A stretch of DNA of 64,000 nucleotides from Flavobacterium sp. ACN2 (GCF_002303885.1 NZ_MRCM01000023.1:21176-85175), one strand, 5' to 3'; positions 1-8,462 are shown, counted from the stretch's first letter. The notes: generated from the letters alone by a model not told the origin. Translations and numbers: made by a program.

Positions 1-1
1 A

Positions 2-64
2 AGGATACAAAAAGTAATCACTAGAAACGATAAATCTTCTCTAGAAGCTCTAAACAGCAATTAA
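2..64 (+). CDS. C-terminal tail of a truncated gene (partial)
   Basis: An open frame enters from the left edge of the window and ends with TAA. About 20 codons are visible, rich in Lys, Asn, Ser and Leu, which is coding-like for this genome. Of the other two plus-strand frames, one stops after 4 codons and the other after 7. The gene body lies outside the window, so no function can be given, and the call could be chance. Confidence 0.35.
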   Translation, partial: RIQKVITRNDKSSLEALNSN

Positions 65-130
65 ATTCTCTTGCCTGATTTCGTGCGATTTCTCTTTCTC
101 AAAAAAACAATAAATCTTAACTTATTTTCT

Positions 131-138
131 TACTTTTG
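131..138 (+). promoter_or_regulatory. Bacteroidota -7 box TACTTTTG for the lipoprotein gene
   Basis: TACTTTTG fits the TAnnTTTG consensus and lies 65 bases before the ATG at 204. No clear TTTG -33 box is seen at the usual 19-base spacing, so the site rests on the -7 box alone. Confidence 0.4.
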
Positions 139-203
139 AAAAAGAAAACTTAGTGTTTTAGCGCCTTCGTGGTAAAAACTATTAATTAAACAAATTTAAA
201 CTA

Positions 204-665
204 ATGAAGAAAATAGCATTTTTTGCGCTTTTGGCTTTACTATTTACAAATTGCAAACAAAACAGTTCAGAGCAAGAATCAGAATCAGCTAAAACCCCAG
301 CTGATACTGTTACCGTAGCCAAAAAAGAAATAAAAGAGGAAAGTCCAGAAGATGGAGACTGTAAGGATATAGAAGTTGAAATGGGATCTGGAAGAGAATG
401 TATTGTAAAAGATACAGATATTAACCAGGTTTATCAAAATATCATTAAAAACAAAGAAGTAGATGAGTCAGAGTACTATTTAACCTCTCTTCCAACAGAA
501 AAAAAATCTATTGAAGTAAATAAAGATGGATTAATGTCTATTGATTATGAAATCACTAAAGACAAAGTTGCGATTACAATGAACTATGCAGGTGGCGTAA
601 CCGAAGTAACGTTAGAAAAAATAGATAATACTGTTAAAAGAAGTATTTATCATTATGCAGATTAA
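204..665 (+). CDS. Small hypothetical lipoprotein
   Basis: A 153-residue protein with a hydrophobic signal (about residues 3-15) and a lipobox ending at Cys17 (LFTNC), so it is predicted to be lipid-anchored to an envelope membrane. Residues 20-55 are a charged, Ser/Glu/Lys-rich linker. The rest (about 60-150) is a small mixed alpha/beta domain with two cysteines (C53 and C66) that might pair. I do not recognise a family. It has its own -7 box at 131 and an intrinsic terminator at 691, so it is probably monocistronic. Function unknown; only the lipoprotein call is supported. Confidence 0.8.
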   Translation: MKKIAFFALLALLFTNCKQNSSEQESESAKTPADTVTVAKKEIKEESPEDGDCKDIEVEMGSGRECIVKDTDINQVYQNIIKNKEVDESEYYLTSLPTEKKSIEVNKDGLMSIDYEITKDKVAITMNYAGGVTEVTLEKIDNTVKRSIYHYAD

Positions 666-690
666 TGCAGATATTTACTATTATTTTGAG

Positions 691-729
691 AAACCGCTAT
701 AAAGCTTTTTGTTTTTTAGCGGTTTTTTT
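691..729 (+). terminator. Intrinsic terminator of the lipoprotein gene
   Basis: Perfect 8-bp stem AAACCGCT/AGCGGTTT (691-698 with 718-725) followed by a T run, 25 bases after the stop codon at 665. Confidence 0.85.
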
Positions 730-732
730 ATT

Positions 733-818
733 TTGCCACGAATTTCACAAATTTTCACGAATTTCTTTTTTTTTCTAATTATAAAATAATTCGCGAAAAT
801 TTGTGAAATTCGTGGCAA
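733..818. repeat. Inverted repeat with 31-base arms (cacgaattt word)
   Basis: Arms 733-763 and 788-818 are reverse complements with one mismatch. The arm is built from repeats of a short word around CACGAATTT. A smaller imperfect palindrome (TATCC.GAT...ATC.GGATA) follows at about 834-856. It fills the gap before the Crp-like gene and belongs to the broad set of word-based palindromes in this window. Confidence 0.85.
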
Positions 819-876
819 TAAACTTTGTGGCTTTATCCCGATAGCCATCAGGATAGTGGCAAAACCAAAACACTCT

Positions 877-1482
877 ATGACTTTCAATAAAGAAATATAC
901 CTCAATAATCTAAAACAGACTATTGAAAGCTATTATCCTATTTCCGAAAAATCTTGGAAACTAATTGAAAGTATCACCAGTTTTCAAACACTTAAAAAAG
1001 GAGAAACACTATTACGAAATGGAGAAATTGCTAAAAATCTTCATTTTATTGCAAAAGGAGTTTTGCGAACTTTTATAACCGATGAAGAAGGAAATTTCTA
1101 TAACAAAAACCTTTTTCTTGAAAATTATCTTGCGGGTTCTAAAGTTTCATTGATGCTTCAAACACCTTCCAATTTTACTATCGAAGCTTTAGAAGATTCC
1201 ATTGTAATCAATATCAATTATAAAAAATACATTGAGTATATTAACGAAAATGACGATCTTAAAAACTTCTATATCGCTCACTTAGAAAGGCATTGGATTA
1301 TCGAAAAAGAACAAAGAGAAGTCGCACTCGTTATGCAAAATGCCACAGAAAGATATATCACACTTCTTGAAAAACATCCTGACATGGCAGATCGTGTTCC
1401 GCTATTGCACATTGCATCGCATTTAGGCATTACTCCAACGCAGTTAAGCCGAATTAGAAAAAGTCTAGAAAAAGATTTGTAA
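877..1482 (+). CDS. Crp/Fnr-family transcriptional regulator
   Basis: A 201-residue protein with an N-terminal cyclic-nucleotide-binding beta-roll (about residues 20-115, with the KKGETLLRNGE stretch typical of the fold) and a C-terminal winged helix (about 165-197; LLHIASHLGITPTQLSRIRK is the helix-turn-helix). This is the CRP-like layout common in Bacteroidota. An in-frame GTG at 856 would add seven residues read from repeat DNA, so I prefer the ATG at 877. It is followed after 74 bases by an acetyltransferase with its own -7 box. Effector and targets are not visible. Confidence 0.88.
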   Translation: MTFNKEIYLNNLKQTIESYYPISEKSWKLIESITSFQTLKKGETLLRNGEIAKNLHFIAKGVLRTFITDEEGNFYNKNLFLENYLAGSKVSLMLQTPSNFTIEALEDSIVININYKKYIEYINENDDLKNFYIAHLERHWIIEKEQREVALVMQNATERYITLLEKHPDMADRVPLLHIASHLGITPTQLSRIRKSLEKDL

Positions 1483-1519
1483 ATCAACATATGTAAAGGT
1501 TTTTCAGGAAAGCTCGTTT

Positions 1520-1527
1520 TATCTTTG
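1520..1527 (+). promoter_or_regulatory. -7 box TATCTTTG for the GNAT gene
   Basis: Exact TAnnTTTG match 29 bases before the ATG at 1557, inside the 74-base gap after the Crp-like gene. No clear -33 box. Confidence 0.5.
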
Positions 1528-1556
1528 TTTTAGATTTAATTCGATATCCAAAAAAA

Positions 1557-2288
1557 ATGAAAAATAAAGATCTCATCAAAGATAATATTGACAATCTTAC
1601 CACACTTTGGAAAACTGTTGCAACTCCTCTCCTTTCCTATCATAAAAATGATCCGTTCCAATTCAGTCAAATAAAAAATTCAGGCTGGCCCAATAGATTA
1701 TGGTTTCGAGAAGATATTACCGAAGAAAGCTTTACGCAGATTATGGAAATCATGGAGAAAAATCCTGGTTTGGTTATTCCATACTGGGATATTTTTGGCA
1801 GCAATTCAAAATCATTTTTTGAAAAAAACGGCTTTAATATCCGTATTCATCTTGTGGCAATGGCTTTAAAATTAGGTCAAAAATTTCCGCTTCAAAGTAA
1901 GCTTACTTTCAAAAGAGTTCTAAATGAAGAAGATGCCAAAACCTGGTCAGATATTTATCCGCTATCTTTTAGTTATGTCATTAGCAAGGAAACACTGGTT
2001 CATAATTATGAAAATGTCAAATTTTATTTGGTTCATTTTGAAGGAAAAGCGATTGGAACACTAACACTTTTTCAAACAGGAAAAACAATGGGTATTCACG
2101 GCGTTGGTGTTATTCCAGAAATGCGCAAAAGAGGTTTTGCAGAAGAAATCATGAAATTCGCCATCAACGAAGCTATTGATGCCAATTGTAAATATGCACA
2201 ACTACAAGCTTCTGCTTTAGGAAAAGGCATTTATACCAGATTAGGTTTTGAGGATTTGTTTACTATTACGAATTACCAACTGAGTTAA
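1557..2288 (+). CDS. GNAT-family N-acetyltransferase
   Basis: A 243-residue protein. The C-terminal half carries the GNAT acetyl-CoA motif: a beta strand followed by VIPEMRKRGFAEEIMKFA (about residues 185-202), matching the Q/RxxGxG/A loop, and a terminal YTRLGFE segment (about 226-232) typical of the last strands. The N-terminal 100 residues are a second, less conserved GNAT-like half. Substrate cannot be predicted. It appears monocistronic, with a -7 box at 1520 and repeat DNA downstream. Confidence 0.88.
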   Translation: MKNKDLIKDNIDNLTTLWKTVATPLLSYHKNDPFQFSQIKNSGWPNRLWFREDITEESFTQIMEIMEKNPGLVIPYWDIFGSNSKSFFEKNGFNIRIHLVAMALKLGQKFPLQSKLTFKRVLNEEDAKTWSDIYPLSFSYVISKETLVHNYENVKFYLVHFEGKAIGTLTLFQTGKTMGIHGVGVIPEMRKRGFAEEIMKFAINEAIDANCKYAQLQASALGKGIYTRLGFEDLFTITNYQLS

Positions 2289-2337
2289 ATTCCAAATTTT
2301 AAAATCCAAATTCCAATTTATCAGCAAATTAATTCTT

Positions 2338-2407
2338 TCGCAAAGACGCGAAGTCGCAAAGTTTACTTTTTTAAGTTATTTTTCTTTGCGACTTCGCGTC
2401 TTTGCGA
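2338..2407. repeat. Perfect 24-base inverted repeat, CGCAAAG family
   Basis: Arms 2338-2361 and 2384-2407 are perfect reverse complements, each made of three copies of a CGCAAAG-like 7-base word. It matches the palindrome at 24871-24933 except for one base changed in both arms in a pairing-preserving way. It follows the GNAT gene and a short CCAAATTTTAAAATCC tract (2290-2320). It may act as a terminator-like hairpin. Confidence 0.85.
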
Positions 2408-2460
2408 GAGTTATTTTCATTGAAACTTTGGCAAAGGTTTTTTAATTATAATTCTTCATG

Positions 2461-2560
2461 TTTAATGTCATGCTGGGCGAAGTCAAAGCACTCGTACAGT
2501 TAAGCACACTAAATAGATTCAGCATGCGATCCTTCGACTTCGCTCAGGAAGACACTTAAA
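2461..2560. repeat. Imperfect inverted repeat, gcgaagtcgaag family
   Basis: An imperfect palindrome with the word GCGAAGTC on the left and GACTTCGCTCAGGAAGAC on the right. The same family, better preserved, lies at 11126-11212. A single CTTTGCGCCTTTGCGAG fragment follows at about 2572-2588. Confidence 0.7.
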
Positions 2561-2599
2561 ACCTTTACAACTTTGCGCCTTTGCGAGAACTATTTTCAA

Positions 2600-2700
2600 T
2601 CTAAAATCCATATTCTATATTCTATATTCTATATTCTATACTCTAAAATCTAAAATCTACATTCTAAAATCTACATTCTAAAATCTAAAATCAAAATCTT
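2600..2700. repeat. Tandem 7-8-base word array (ATTCTATA / CTAAAATC)
   Basis: About 100 bases of direct repeats: four copies of ATTCTAT-like words, then several of TCTAAAATC and CTACATTC. No arms are paired here. Nothing coding is seen from 2289 to the -7 box at 2758. Confidence 0.75.
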
Positions 2701-2757
2701 GTCCCAAATGCCCCCAAAATAGTCATAAATAGGTATTTCATGAAAAAATAAGAATAG

Positions 2758-2765
2758 TACATTTG
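2758..2765 (+). promoter_or_regulatory. -7 box TACATTTG for the DoxX gene
   Basis: Exact TAnnTTTG match 38 bases before the ATG at 2804; a TTTC at 2736 sits close to the expected -33 position. Confidence 0.5.
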
Positions 2766-2803
2766 TAATACATTAACTAATAACCATTTAAAACAAATAC
2801 CCA

Positions 2804-3184
2804 ATGAAGACAACAAAAATTATTTTTTGGACTACTACTATTTTAATCTTTTTATTTGAAGGCGTTATGCCAGCTTTAACCTCTCAAACTGAATTGGCCA
2901 AGGAAGGAATCAAACATCTAGGATATCCAGAGTATTTTGGAAATGCATTAGTTGTATTTAAAATTCTCGGAGTTTTAGCTTTAATTATTCCACAAGTTCC
3001 GGGACGTATAAAAGAATGGGCTTATGCAGGATTTGCTTTCGATTTTATTTTTGCTTCGATAAGTCATTTTGCAGTAGATGGAATCGGTTTTCAAGGATTC
3101 TTCCCTCTAATCGTTTTTGCCGTTTTAATTGTATCGTATGTAACATATCATAGAATACATCGTTATAAAAACATAGCACTCTAA
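2804..3184 (+). CDS. DoxX-like family membrane protein
   Basis: A 126-residue protein with four predicted membrane segments (about residues 5-24, 46-63, 70-88 and 95-114). The order, short length and the motif around GYPEYFGNALVVFKILGVLAL, followed by PGRIKEWAYAGFAFD, fit the DoxX-like family. These are small quinone-associated or integral membrane proteins whose role in Bacteroidota is unclear. The following 69-residue gene starts 13 bases downstream, so the two are probably cotranscribed. Confidence 0.82.
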   Translation: MKTTKIIFWTTTILIFLFEGVMPALTSQTELAKEGIKHLGYPEYFGNALVVFKILGVLALIIPQVPGRIKEWAYAGFAFDFIFASISHFAVDGIGFQGFFPLIVFAVLIVSYVTYHRIHRYKNIAL

Positions 3185-3197
3185 CAACCAAAACTTT

Positions 3198-3407
3198 ATG
3201 ATTGAAGTTTTTAAAACAAATGTTCAAGAAGCTGCTCAATGTTTGATCATCATTGAGAAGCTTCTTGAGCATTATCCAGACAGCTCGATCAACTTCGATT
3301 TAGAAGATTGCGACAAAATCCTCCGTATTCATGCATCCGATTTTTCGAATACAAAAATTATCGATATTTTAAATTCACACGGTTACTTCTGCGAAGCCCT
3401 TCCTTAA
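3198..3407 (+). CDS. Small hypothetical protein, ferredoxin-like fold
   Basis: A 69-residue protein 13 bases after the DoxX gene. The predicted pattern beta (IEVFKTNV), helix, beta (SINFDLED), beta (ILRIHA), helix, beta (YFCEAL) resembles heavy-metal-associated or similar beta-alpha-beta domains, but the CxxC metal motif is absent. Probably a small cytoplasmic partner protein. The fold is inferred from the pattern and spacing only; no function is claimed. Confidence 0.7.
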   Translation: MIEVFKTNVQEAAQCLIIIEKLLEHYPDSSINFDLEDCDKILRIHASDFSNTKIIDILNSHGYFCEALP

Positions 3408-3460
3408 AAAATTAACACTTCTCAAATACTTGATTTATAGTATTTTAATATTTTTTATTG

Positions 3461-3468
3461 TATATTTG
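3461..3468 (+). promoter_or_regulatory. -7 box TATATTTG upstream of the DinB gene
   Basis: Exact TAnnTTTG match 121 bases before the ATG at 3589. The rest of the 3408-3588 gap is AT-rich with no other clear signal. Confidence 0.4.
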
Positions 3469-3588
3469 AAGGAGTACCAGTTTCCCTAATTCTATAAATT
3501 AAATTTCACAGATAATGTACTGAGGTTTTATAATAAACCAATCGGTAAACATGAACTGTCGAATTCTCTATTTCTAAAATTAAAAAAA

Positions 3589-4098
3589 ATGAAGAGCGCT
3601 ATTCAAAATACCATACTGGAAACCTACACTAAATTGCATGATTTAGTTTCCTCTTTTTCAAAAGAAGAAATCAATATTGTTCCGTTTGAAGGGAGCTGGA
3701 CTGCTGGTCAAACCACACAGCATATTATTCTGGCCTGCTCTGGTCTGACTATGCTTTTTGCAGGAAAAACAGAAAAAACAACTAGAGAACCTGATGAAAA
3801 CGTAAAAGCTCTAGATGCTATATTTTTAGACTTCGCTACCAAATACCAATCACCCGAAAATATAAAGCCCCCAGATATAGAATATGAAAAAGGCACTTTG
3901 TTAGCTTCTATCAAAAAAATACAAAATGATTTGTTTGAAGCGGCAGAAACATACGATTTAACGCTTACTTGTCTGGACGCTAAAATACCTGGATTTGAAC
4001 ATTTCACAATTTACGAATGGCTTCGTTTTGCCATTGTACATACGCAGAGACATACACATCAGTTAAAATCGATTTACGAATACATTAAAAAACAATAG
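3589..4098 (+). CDS. DinB-family protein
   Basis: A 169-residue all-helical protein. The WTAGQTTQHIILA segment near residue 40 and the C-terminal HTQRHTHQL supply three histidines (about H45, H151, H155) in the spacing of the DinB/YfiT metal-binding four-helix bundle. Family members include metal-dependent thiol transferases and damage-inducible proteins of unknown role. The reaction here is not predictable. It is followed after 26 bases by a membrane protein gene in the same direction. Confidence 0.85.
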   Translation: MKSAIQNTILETYTKLHDLVSSFSKEEINIVPFEGSWTAGQTTQHIILACSGLTMLFAGKTEKTTREPDENVKALDAIFLDFATKYQSPENIKPPDIEYEKGTLLASIKKIQNDLFEAAETYDLTLTCLDAKIPGFEHFTIYEWLRFAIVHTQRHTHQLKSIYEYIKKQ

Positions 4099-4124
4099 AG
4101 CAGTATTTAACTAAAACTATTTTT

Positions 4125-4592
4125 ATGAGATCAAAAGTTAGAACCATTGTTTCATCTGGTTTAGTTGCAGGAACATTAGACATCACTGCCGCTATTTTGA
4201 TTTATGCAGGAATATTACATAAAACAACAGCAGAAAAAATTTTACAGTCTATTGCAAGCGGTATTTTTAAAAAAGAAGCGTACACAGCAGGGACAGAAAT
4301 GACTTTTGTGGGCTTGGGACTTCATTTCTTAATTGCTTTTATTTTTGCTTGGTTTTATTTTAAGATTTTCCCTTACATCCCATTTTTTAAAATAAATACA
4401 TTATTGTCGGGAGTCTCATACGGGTTCTTTATTTGGGTAATCATGAATCTTGTTGTTCTGCCCATTGTCTTTCCTGTTTTACCCGAGAAAAATTTAGATT
4501 TTCCGCTTTTGCTTTCTATTCTTATTGTAATTTGCTGTGTCGGGATTCCGATTGCTTTTATAACGAGAAAATATTACGCTAAATGGTATTAG
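4125..4592 (+). CDS. Integral membrane protein, YagU/DUF1440-like
   Basis: A 155-residue protein with four hydrophobic segments (about residues 10-28, 62-82, 93-117 and 128-147). The start RTIVSSGLVAGTLDITAAILIY and the mid-protein GLGLHFLIAFIFAWFYF resemble the YagU (DUF1440) family of inner-membrane proteins, some linked to acid tolerance. The assignment is by pattern only. It sits 26 bases after the DinB-like gene and converges with the DUF1328 gene. Confidence 0.65.
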   Translation: MRSKVRTIVSSGLVAGTLDITAAILIYAGILHKTTAEKILQSIASGIFKKEAYTAGTEMTFVGLGLHFLIAFIFAWFYFKIFPYIPFFKINTLLSGVSYGFFIWVIMNLVVLPIVFPVLPEKNLDFPLLLSILIVICCVGIPIAFITRKYYAKWY

Positions 4593-4597
4593 AAAAA

Positions 4598-4665
4598 GGT
4601 ACAAAGTGACAAAGGCTCAAAGGTGCAAAAGTCAAAAACTTTGAACCTTGCTACTCTGAACCTTT
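4598..4665. repeat. Imperfect inverted repeat between converging genes
   Basis: Words ACAAAG/CAAAGG on the left and TTTGAACCTT/GAACCTTT on the right form an imperfect palindrome between the 3' ends of the YagU-like gene and the DUF1328 gene, where a two-way terminator would be expected. Confidence 0.6.
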
Positions 4666-4675
4666 ATAAAGAAAA

Positions 4676-4837
4676 TTAAACCTTTCTTCTTCCTGTAATT
4701 AATGAAATGATAAACAGGACTAAAAAAATGAAGAATAAAACTTTTGCAATGCTTGCGGCTCCGGCAGCAATACCACCAAAACCAAAAATTCCAGCTATAA
4801 TAGCAAGAATAATAAATATAACTGTCCAACGTAACAT
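4676..4837 (-). CDS. DUF1328 small membrane protein (YtjA-like)
   Basis: A short gene of 53 codons read from ATG at 4837 to TAA at 4676. The protein starts MLRWTVIFIILAIIAGIFGF, then a glycine/alanine-rich GGIAAGAASIAKVLFFIF stretch and a basic end (TGRRKV). This is the whole DUF1328 family: about 55 residues and two membrane helices. Members are often induced by envelope or osmotic stress; the job is unknown. A 65-codon frame overlapping it on the same strand (4632-4829) is a shadow. Very likely real because the family pattern is complete. Confidence 0.88.
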   Translation of the reverse strand: MLRWTVIFIILAIIAGIFGFGGIAAGAASIAKVLFFIFLVLFIISLITGRRKV

Positions 4838-5110
4838 AGTATTGATTTTTTAAGTTCTTAATATGACTGTTTTATAAGCCTTTTTTGTGTATTTCAAAGT
4901 TCTTTTATTCCTACAAATCTTATTAACTCTATACGCTTAATTGTTATCCCTATAAAATTAAACTAAAGCCAGAGTACACAGCACTTTCACTATTATTTGC
5001 AAGCCTTACAGAATTACCATGTTTATGCTTTTGAGTTAATTTTTTGATCGATTGGATTAATTGCCGCTTCTATACTAAAGTAATTTTAGATAAAATTTTT
5101 AACCATAGTG
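4838..5110. other. Divergent intergenic region, no clear signal
   Basis: This 273-base AT-rich gap separates the DUF1328 gene from the GH130 gene and must hold both promoters. I find no exact TAnnTTTG box on either strand and no repeat or open frame worth calling. Confidence 0.5.
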
Positions 5111-6166
5111 ATGGAAGCTAAAAAACATGGTGTCATTTTAGAAAAAACAGATCGAACTTTTGAAGAATTAGGTGTTTTAAACCCTGCGATTTATCAAGAC
5201 GAAAATACTGTTCACATGTTTTACAGAGCTGCAAAAAGAGGAAACTTTTCGACCATTGGTTACTGCCGTTTTGAAGGCCCAACCACATTAGTCGAAAGAA
5301 ATACACAGCCCATTTTTGTTCCAGAATATATTTATGAAATTCATGGTGTCGAAGATCCGAGAATTACCAAAATTGACGATAGGTTTTACATGACTTATGT
5401 CACTTATGACGGAATTAACGCCTGTGCTGCATTGGCAGTTTCAAAAGATTTAAAAGTTTTTAAAAAGAAAGGAATTATATCGCCAAAATTCATGCTTCAC
5501 GAATTTACAAATTTGATTCGTAAGCATTTACAGAATCCGAGCATTGCTAAGATTTTGGCTTTTAATACCGAAAGAAATTATCCGCTGACAGAAACTATTA
5601 AAGAGAATCTGTTTGTTTGGGATAAAAATGTAGTTCTTTTTCCGAAAAAATTCAATGGAAAATTTGTTGCCTTGCATCGCATATTTCCATCTATTCAGAT
5701 TTTTTCGTTCGAAAAGAAATCAGAATTAGCAGAAGATTTTTGGAAAAACTATTTAAAAAATCTTCCAGATTACATTGTAATGGAACCTAAATATGATCAC
5801 GAAACAAGTCATATTGGTCCAGGAGCCCCGCCAATAGAAACAGCAGATGGCTGGCTTTTAATTTATCATGCTGCCGAAAGAAGAGAAAAAGGATTGGTTT
5901 ATCATGCCGCCGCTGTTTTACTGGATTTAGAAGATCCTTCAAAAGTTATAGCACGACTGCCAAAACCCATTATTACTCCTTCTGAATATTATGAAAGACA
6001 TGGTTATGTCAATTATGTGGTTTTCCCCACAGGAACAGCCATTTTTGACGACCAACTATATATTTATTATGGCGCTGCCGATGATAAGATTGCGGTAGCC
6101 TCCTTGAACCTGAACGAGTTATTAACCGAGCTAAAAAAGAATTCTCATGAAGACAATATCAAATAA
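5111..6166 (+). CDS. GH130 glycoside phosphorylase/hydrolase
   Basis: A 351-residue protein with no signal peptide, so cytoplasmic. The five-bladed beta-propeller signature of GH130 is visible: VLNPAIYQDENTVHMFYRAA near residue 23, GVEDPRIT (79-86, with Asp82 as the likely catalytic acid), and GPGAPPIETADGWLLIYHA near 238. GH130 enzymes mostly phosphorolyse or hydrolyse beta-mannosides. The ATG at 5111 follows an in-frame GTG at 5108; I chose ATG. Its last 20 bases overlap the glycosyltransferase gene, which implies translational coupling and a shared glycan. Linkage cannot be assigned by eye. Confidence 0.88.
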   Translation: MEAKKHGVILEKTDRTFEELGVLNPAIYQDENTVHMFYRAAKRGNFSTIGYCRFEGPTTLVERNTQPIFVPEYIYEIHGVEDPRITKIDDRFYMTYVTYDGINACAALAVSKDLKVFKKKGIISPKFMLHEFTNLIRKHLQNPSIAKILAFNTERNYPLTETIKENLFVWDKNVVLFPKKFNGKFVALHRIFPSIQIFSFEKKSELAEDFWKNYLKNLPDYIVMEPKYDHETSHIGPGAPPIETADGWLLIYHAAERREKGLVYHAAAVLLDLEDPSKVIARLPKPIITPSEYYERHGYVNYVVFPTGTAIFDDQLYIYYGAADDKIAVASLNLNELLTELKKNSHEDNIK

Positions 6167-8417
6167 ATCAAAAATAGTTTTTTTATCTACTTTTCCGCCA
6201 ACGCAATGCGGCATAGCAACTTATACACAAGATACCATAAAAGGAATTACAGATGTTTACGGTAAATCTATAAAATGTGAAATTTGCGAACTGGTTAATG
6301 AACCAAAGGAGCATCCGACACAGGCATATACCTTAAACACAAAAAATAAAACAGAATATGCTAAAGTAGCAGAAGAAATCAATAAGGATGAAGCTGTGAA
6401 ACTAGTTCATATTCAGCACGAATTTGGTTTGTTTTCAGGAAATTACGGAGATGATCTTTTAAATTTTTTAAATGTTATTAAAGCCCCTGTTACTTATACC
6501 TTTCACAGTGTTATTCCGAACCCAAATGACGAATTGAGAACATTCGTAAAGCTATTGTTGAGCTACAGCAATTCGGTTTTTGTAATGACTAATAAATCTA
6601 AAGAAATTCTAATTAAAGACTATGAAATTGATGAAGAAATAATTACTTGCGTACCCCACGGAACCCATATTGTAATATATGAAACTCCAGAAAAGGCAAA
6701 AGAAAAATTAAATATTCAGGACAGATTAGTACTTTCAACTTTCGGCCTTTTGGGTGAAGGTAAAAATATAGAAACAGGCTTACAGGCTCTACCAAAAATT
6801 ATCGAAAAGGCTCCAAATGCTTTATATCTGATAATTGGAAAAACACACCCCAATTTAATAAAAGATGGTGTCGATACTTATAGAGACAAATTAGAAGGAT
6901 TAGTAAAAGAATTGAACCTTCACGATAATGTTCGTTTTGTCAATCAATATTTAGATACAGATGCGCTTTTAGAATATCTACAAGCAACAGATATTTATAT
7001 GTTTACATCCAAAGACCCGAATCAGGCAGTAAGCGGCACGTTTGCCTATGCCATGAGCTGTGCATGTCCGATTGTGGCTTCTAAAATTCCGCATACCAAA
7101 GAAGTATTAACTCCAGATTCTGGTATTTTAGTTGATATTGGAAATGTCGATCAATTTGCCGAGGCGGCAATTAAATTGATTGGAGATGAGAATTTGAGAC
7201 ACGAAATGGGCATCAATTCTTTTACTAAAATGCGCGCTTCTTCTTGGGAAAATGCTGCAATAACTCATATGAATACGTATAAAAACCTGATCAAAAATCC
7301 GTCAGAAATAAAATATAGCTATCCTCCTATTCAGTTAAAACATATCAAAAAACTAACTACAGAATTAGGAATTATTCAGTTCAGTAAAATTTCTATTCCA
7401 GATTTAGATTCAGGATATACTTTAGATGATAATGCAAGAGCTCTAATTGCGTTCTGTATGCATTACAAACAAACCCAAGATAAAGACGATCTAGCTTATA
7501 TTTTAATTTATTTAGATTTTATTCAACGCTGTCAAAAACCAAAAGGAGACTTTATCAATTATGTTGATCAGGAAAACCGCGAACATGTAGAACAAAATGC
7601 CGAAGTAAATTTAGAAGACTCAAATGCAAGAGCTATTTGGGCGCTGGGAACCGTTGTCTCTATGTCAGACATTCTTCCTGAAGCTATTACCAAAAAAGCA
7701 ACAAAATGTTTATTGAACTCTTTAAAATGGACTGAAACTATTCAGTCGCCACGTTCTATTGGTTTTGCAACAAAAGGTTTGTATCTGTACCATACTACAG
7801 TTCCTAATTTATACGTTGCCGCAATCATCAATAAACTGAATGCTAAACTTTTGGCCAACTATGAAGACACCGCAACAGAAGATTGGCAATGGTTTGAAAA
7901 TTATCTGACTTACGGAAACGGAACTCTACCAGAATCAATGCTGTATGCTTATTTAATTACCAATAAACCGGTGTATAAAAAAGTAGCCTTGGATTCATTA
8001 GACTTTTTGATTTCTAAAACCTTTATCGACGGAAACTTTAAAGCCATTTCTAACCAAAGTTGGCATCATAAAGGTTCAGAGCCAGATCAATACGGTGAAC
8101 AGCCAATTGATGTTACTTATACAATTCAAACTTTAAATGCATTTTATAATGCCTTTAAAACACCAGAATATAAAAAGAAAATGAAAGCGGCCTTTAATTG
8201 GTTTTTAGGTAAAAATCATTTAAATCAGATTATGTATAATCCTGTAAGCGGCGGCGGTTATGACGGACTAGAGAAACACAATGTAAACTTAAACCAAGGT
8301 GCAGAATCTACCGTTTGTTACTTAACCGCAAGATTACTAATGGAAAAACTAGCCATGTCACAATCGCGTGTTATTCCGTTACAAAAATCTCGAAGTGGCA
8401 TTGCTATAAATTTATAA
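6147..8417 (+). CDS. Glycosyltransferase (GT4-like) fused to an alpha/alpha-barrel domain
   Basis: A 756-residue, two-domain cytoplasmic protein. Residues 1-390 are a GT-B glycosyltransferase of the GT4 type: STFPPTQCGIATY at the start, FGLLGEGKNIETGL at the second Rossmann half, and the donor-site region around AVSGTFAYAMSCACPIVASK. Residues 400-740 are helical repeats with YTLDDNARALIAF, EDSNARAIWALG, EQPIDVTYTIQTLNAFY and GGGYDGL, which look like an (alpha/alpha)6 glycosidase-type barrel. The gene overlaps the GH130 gene and ends at a terminator, so the two form one operon that probably makes and breaks one glycan. Catalytic residues of the second domain are not identified. Confidence 0.82.
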   Translation: MKTISNKSKIVFLSTFPPTQCGIATYTQDTIKGITDVYGKSIKCEICELVNEPKEHPTQAYTLNTKNKTEYAKVAEEINKDEAVKLVHIQHEFGLFSGNYGDDLLNFLNVIKAPVTYTFHSVIPNPNDELRTFVKLLLSYSNSVFVMTNKSKEILIKDYEIDEEIITCVPHGTHIVIYETPEKAKEKLNIQDRLVLSTFGLLGEGKNIETGLQALPKIIEKAPNALYLIIGKTHPNLIKDGVDTYRDKLEGLVKELNLHDNVRFVNQYLDTDALLEYLQATDIYMFTSKDPNQAVSGTFAYAMSCACPIVASKIPHTKEVLTPDSGILVDIGNVDQFAEAAIKLIGDENLRHEMGINSFTKMRASSWENAAITHMNTYKNLIKNPSEIKYSYPPIQLKHIKKLTTELGIIQFSKISIPDLDSGYTLDDNARALIAFCMHYKQTQDKDDLAYILIYLDFIQRCQKPKGDFINYVDQENREHVEQNAEVNLEDSNARAIWALGTVVSMSDILPEAITKKATKCLLNSLKWTETIQSPRSIGFATKGLYLYHTTVPNLYVAAIINKLNAKLLANYEDTATEDWQWFENYLTYGNGTLPESMLYAYLITNKPVYKKVALDSLDFLISKTFIDGNFKAISNQSWHHKGSEPDQYGEQPIDVTYTIQTLNAFYNAFKTPEYKKKMKAAFNWFLGKNHLNQIMYNPVSGGGYDGLEKHNVNLNQGAESTVCYLTARLLMEKLAMSQSRVIPLQKSRSGIAINL

Positions 8418-8462
8418 GAAAAAATATTGAAGCTAACCAAATACTTCACTTTTTAAACCCTG

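Noticed and set aside
4632..4829. A 65-codon minus-strand frame over the DUF1328 gene
   Set aside because: It reads the wrong frame; the DUF1328 frame gives a full family match and this one gives a Cys/Trp/Tyr-rich string.
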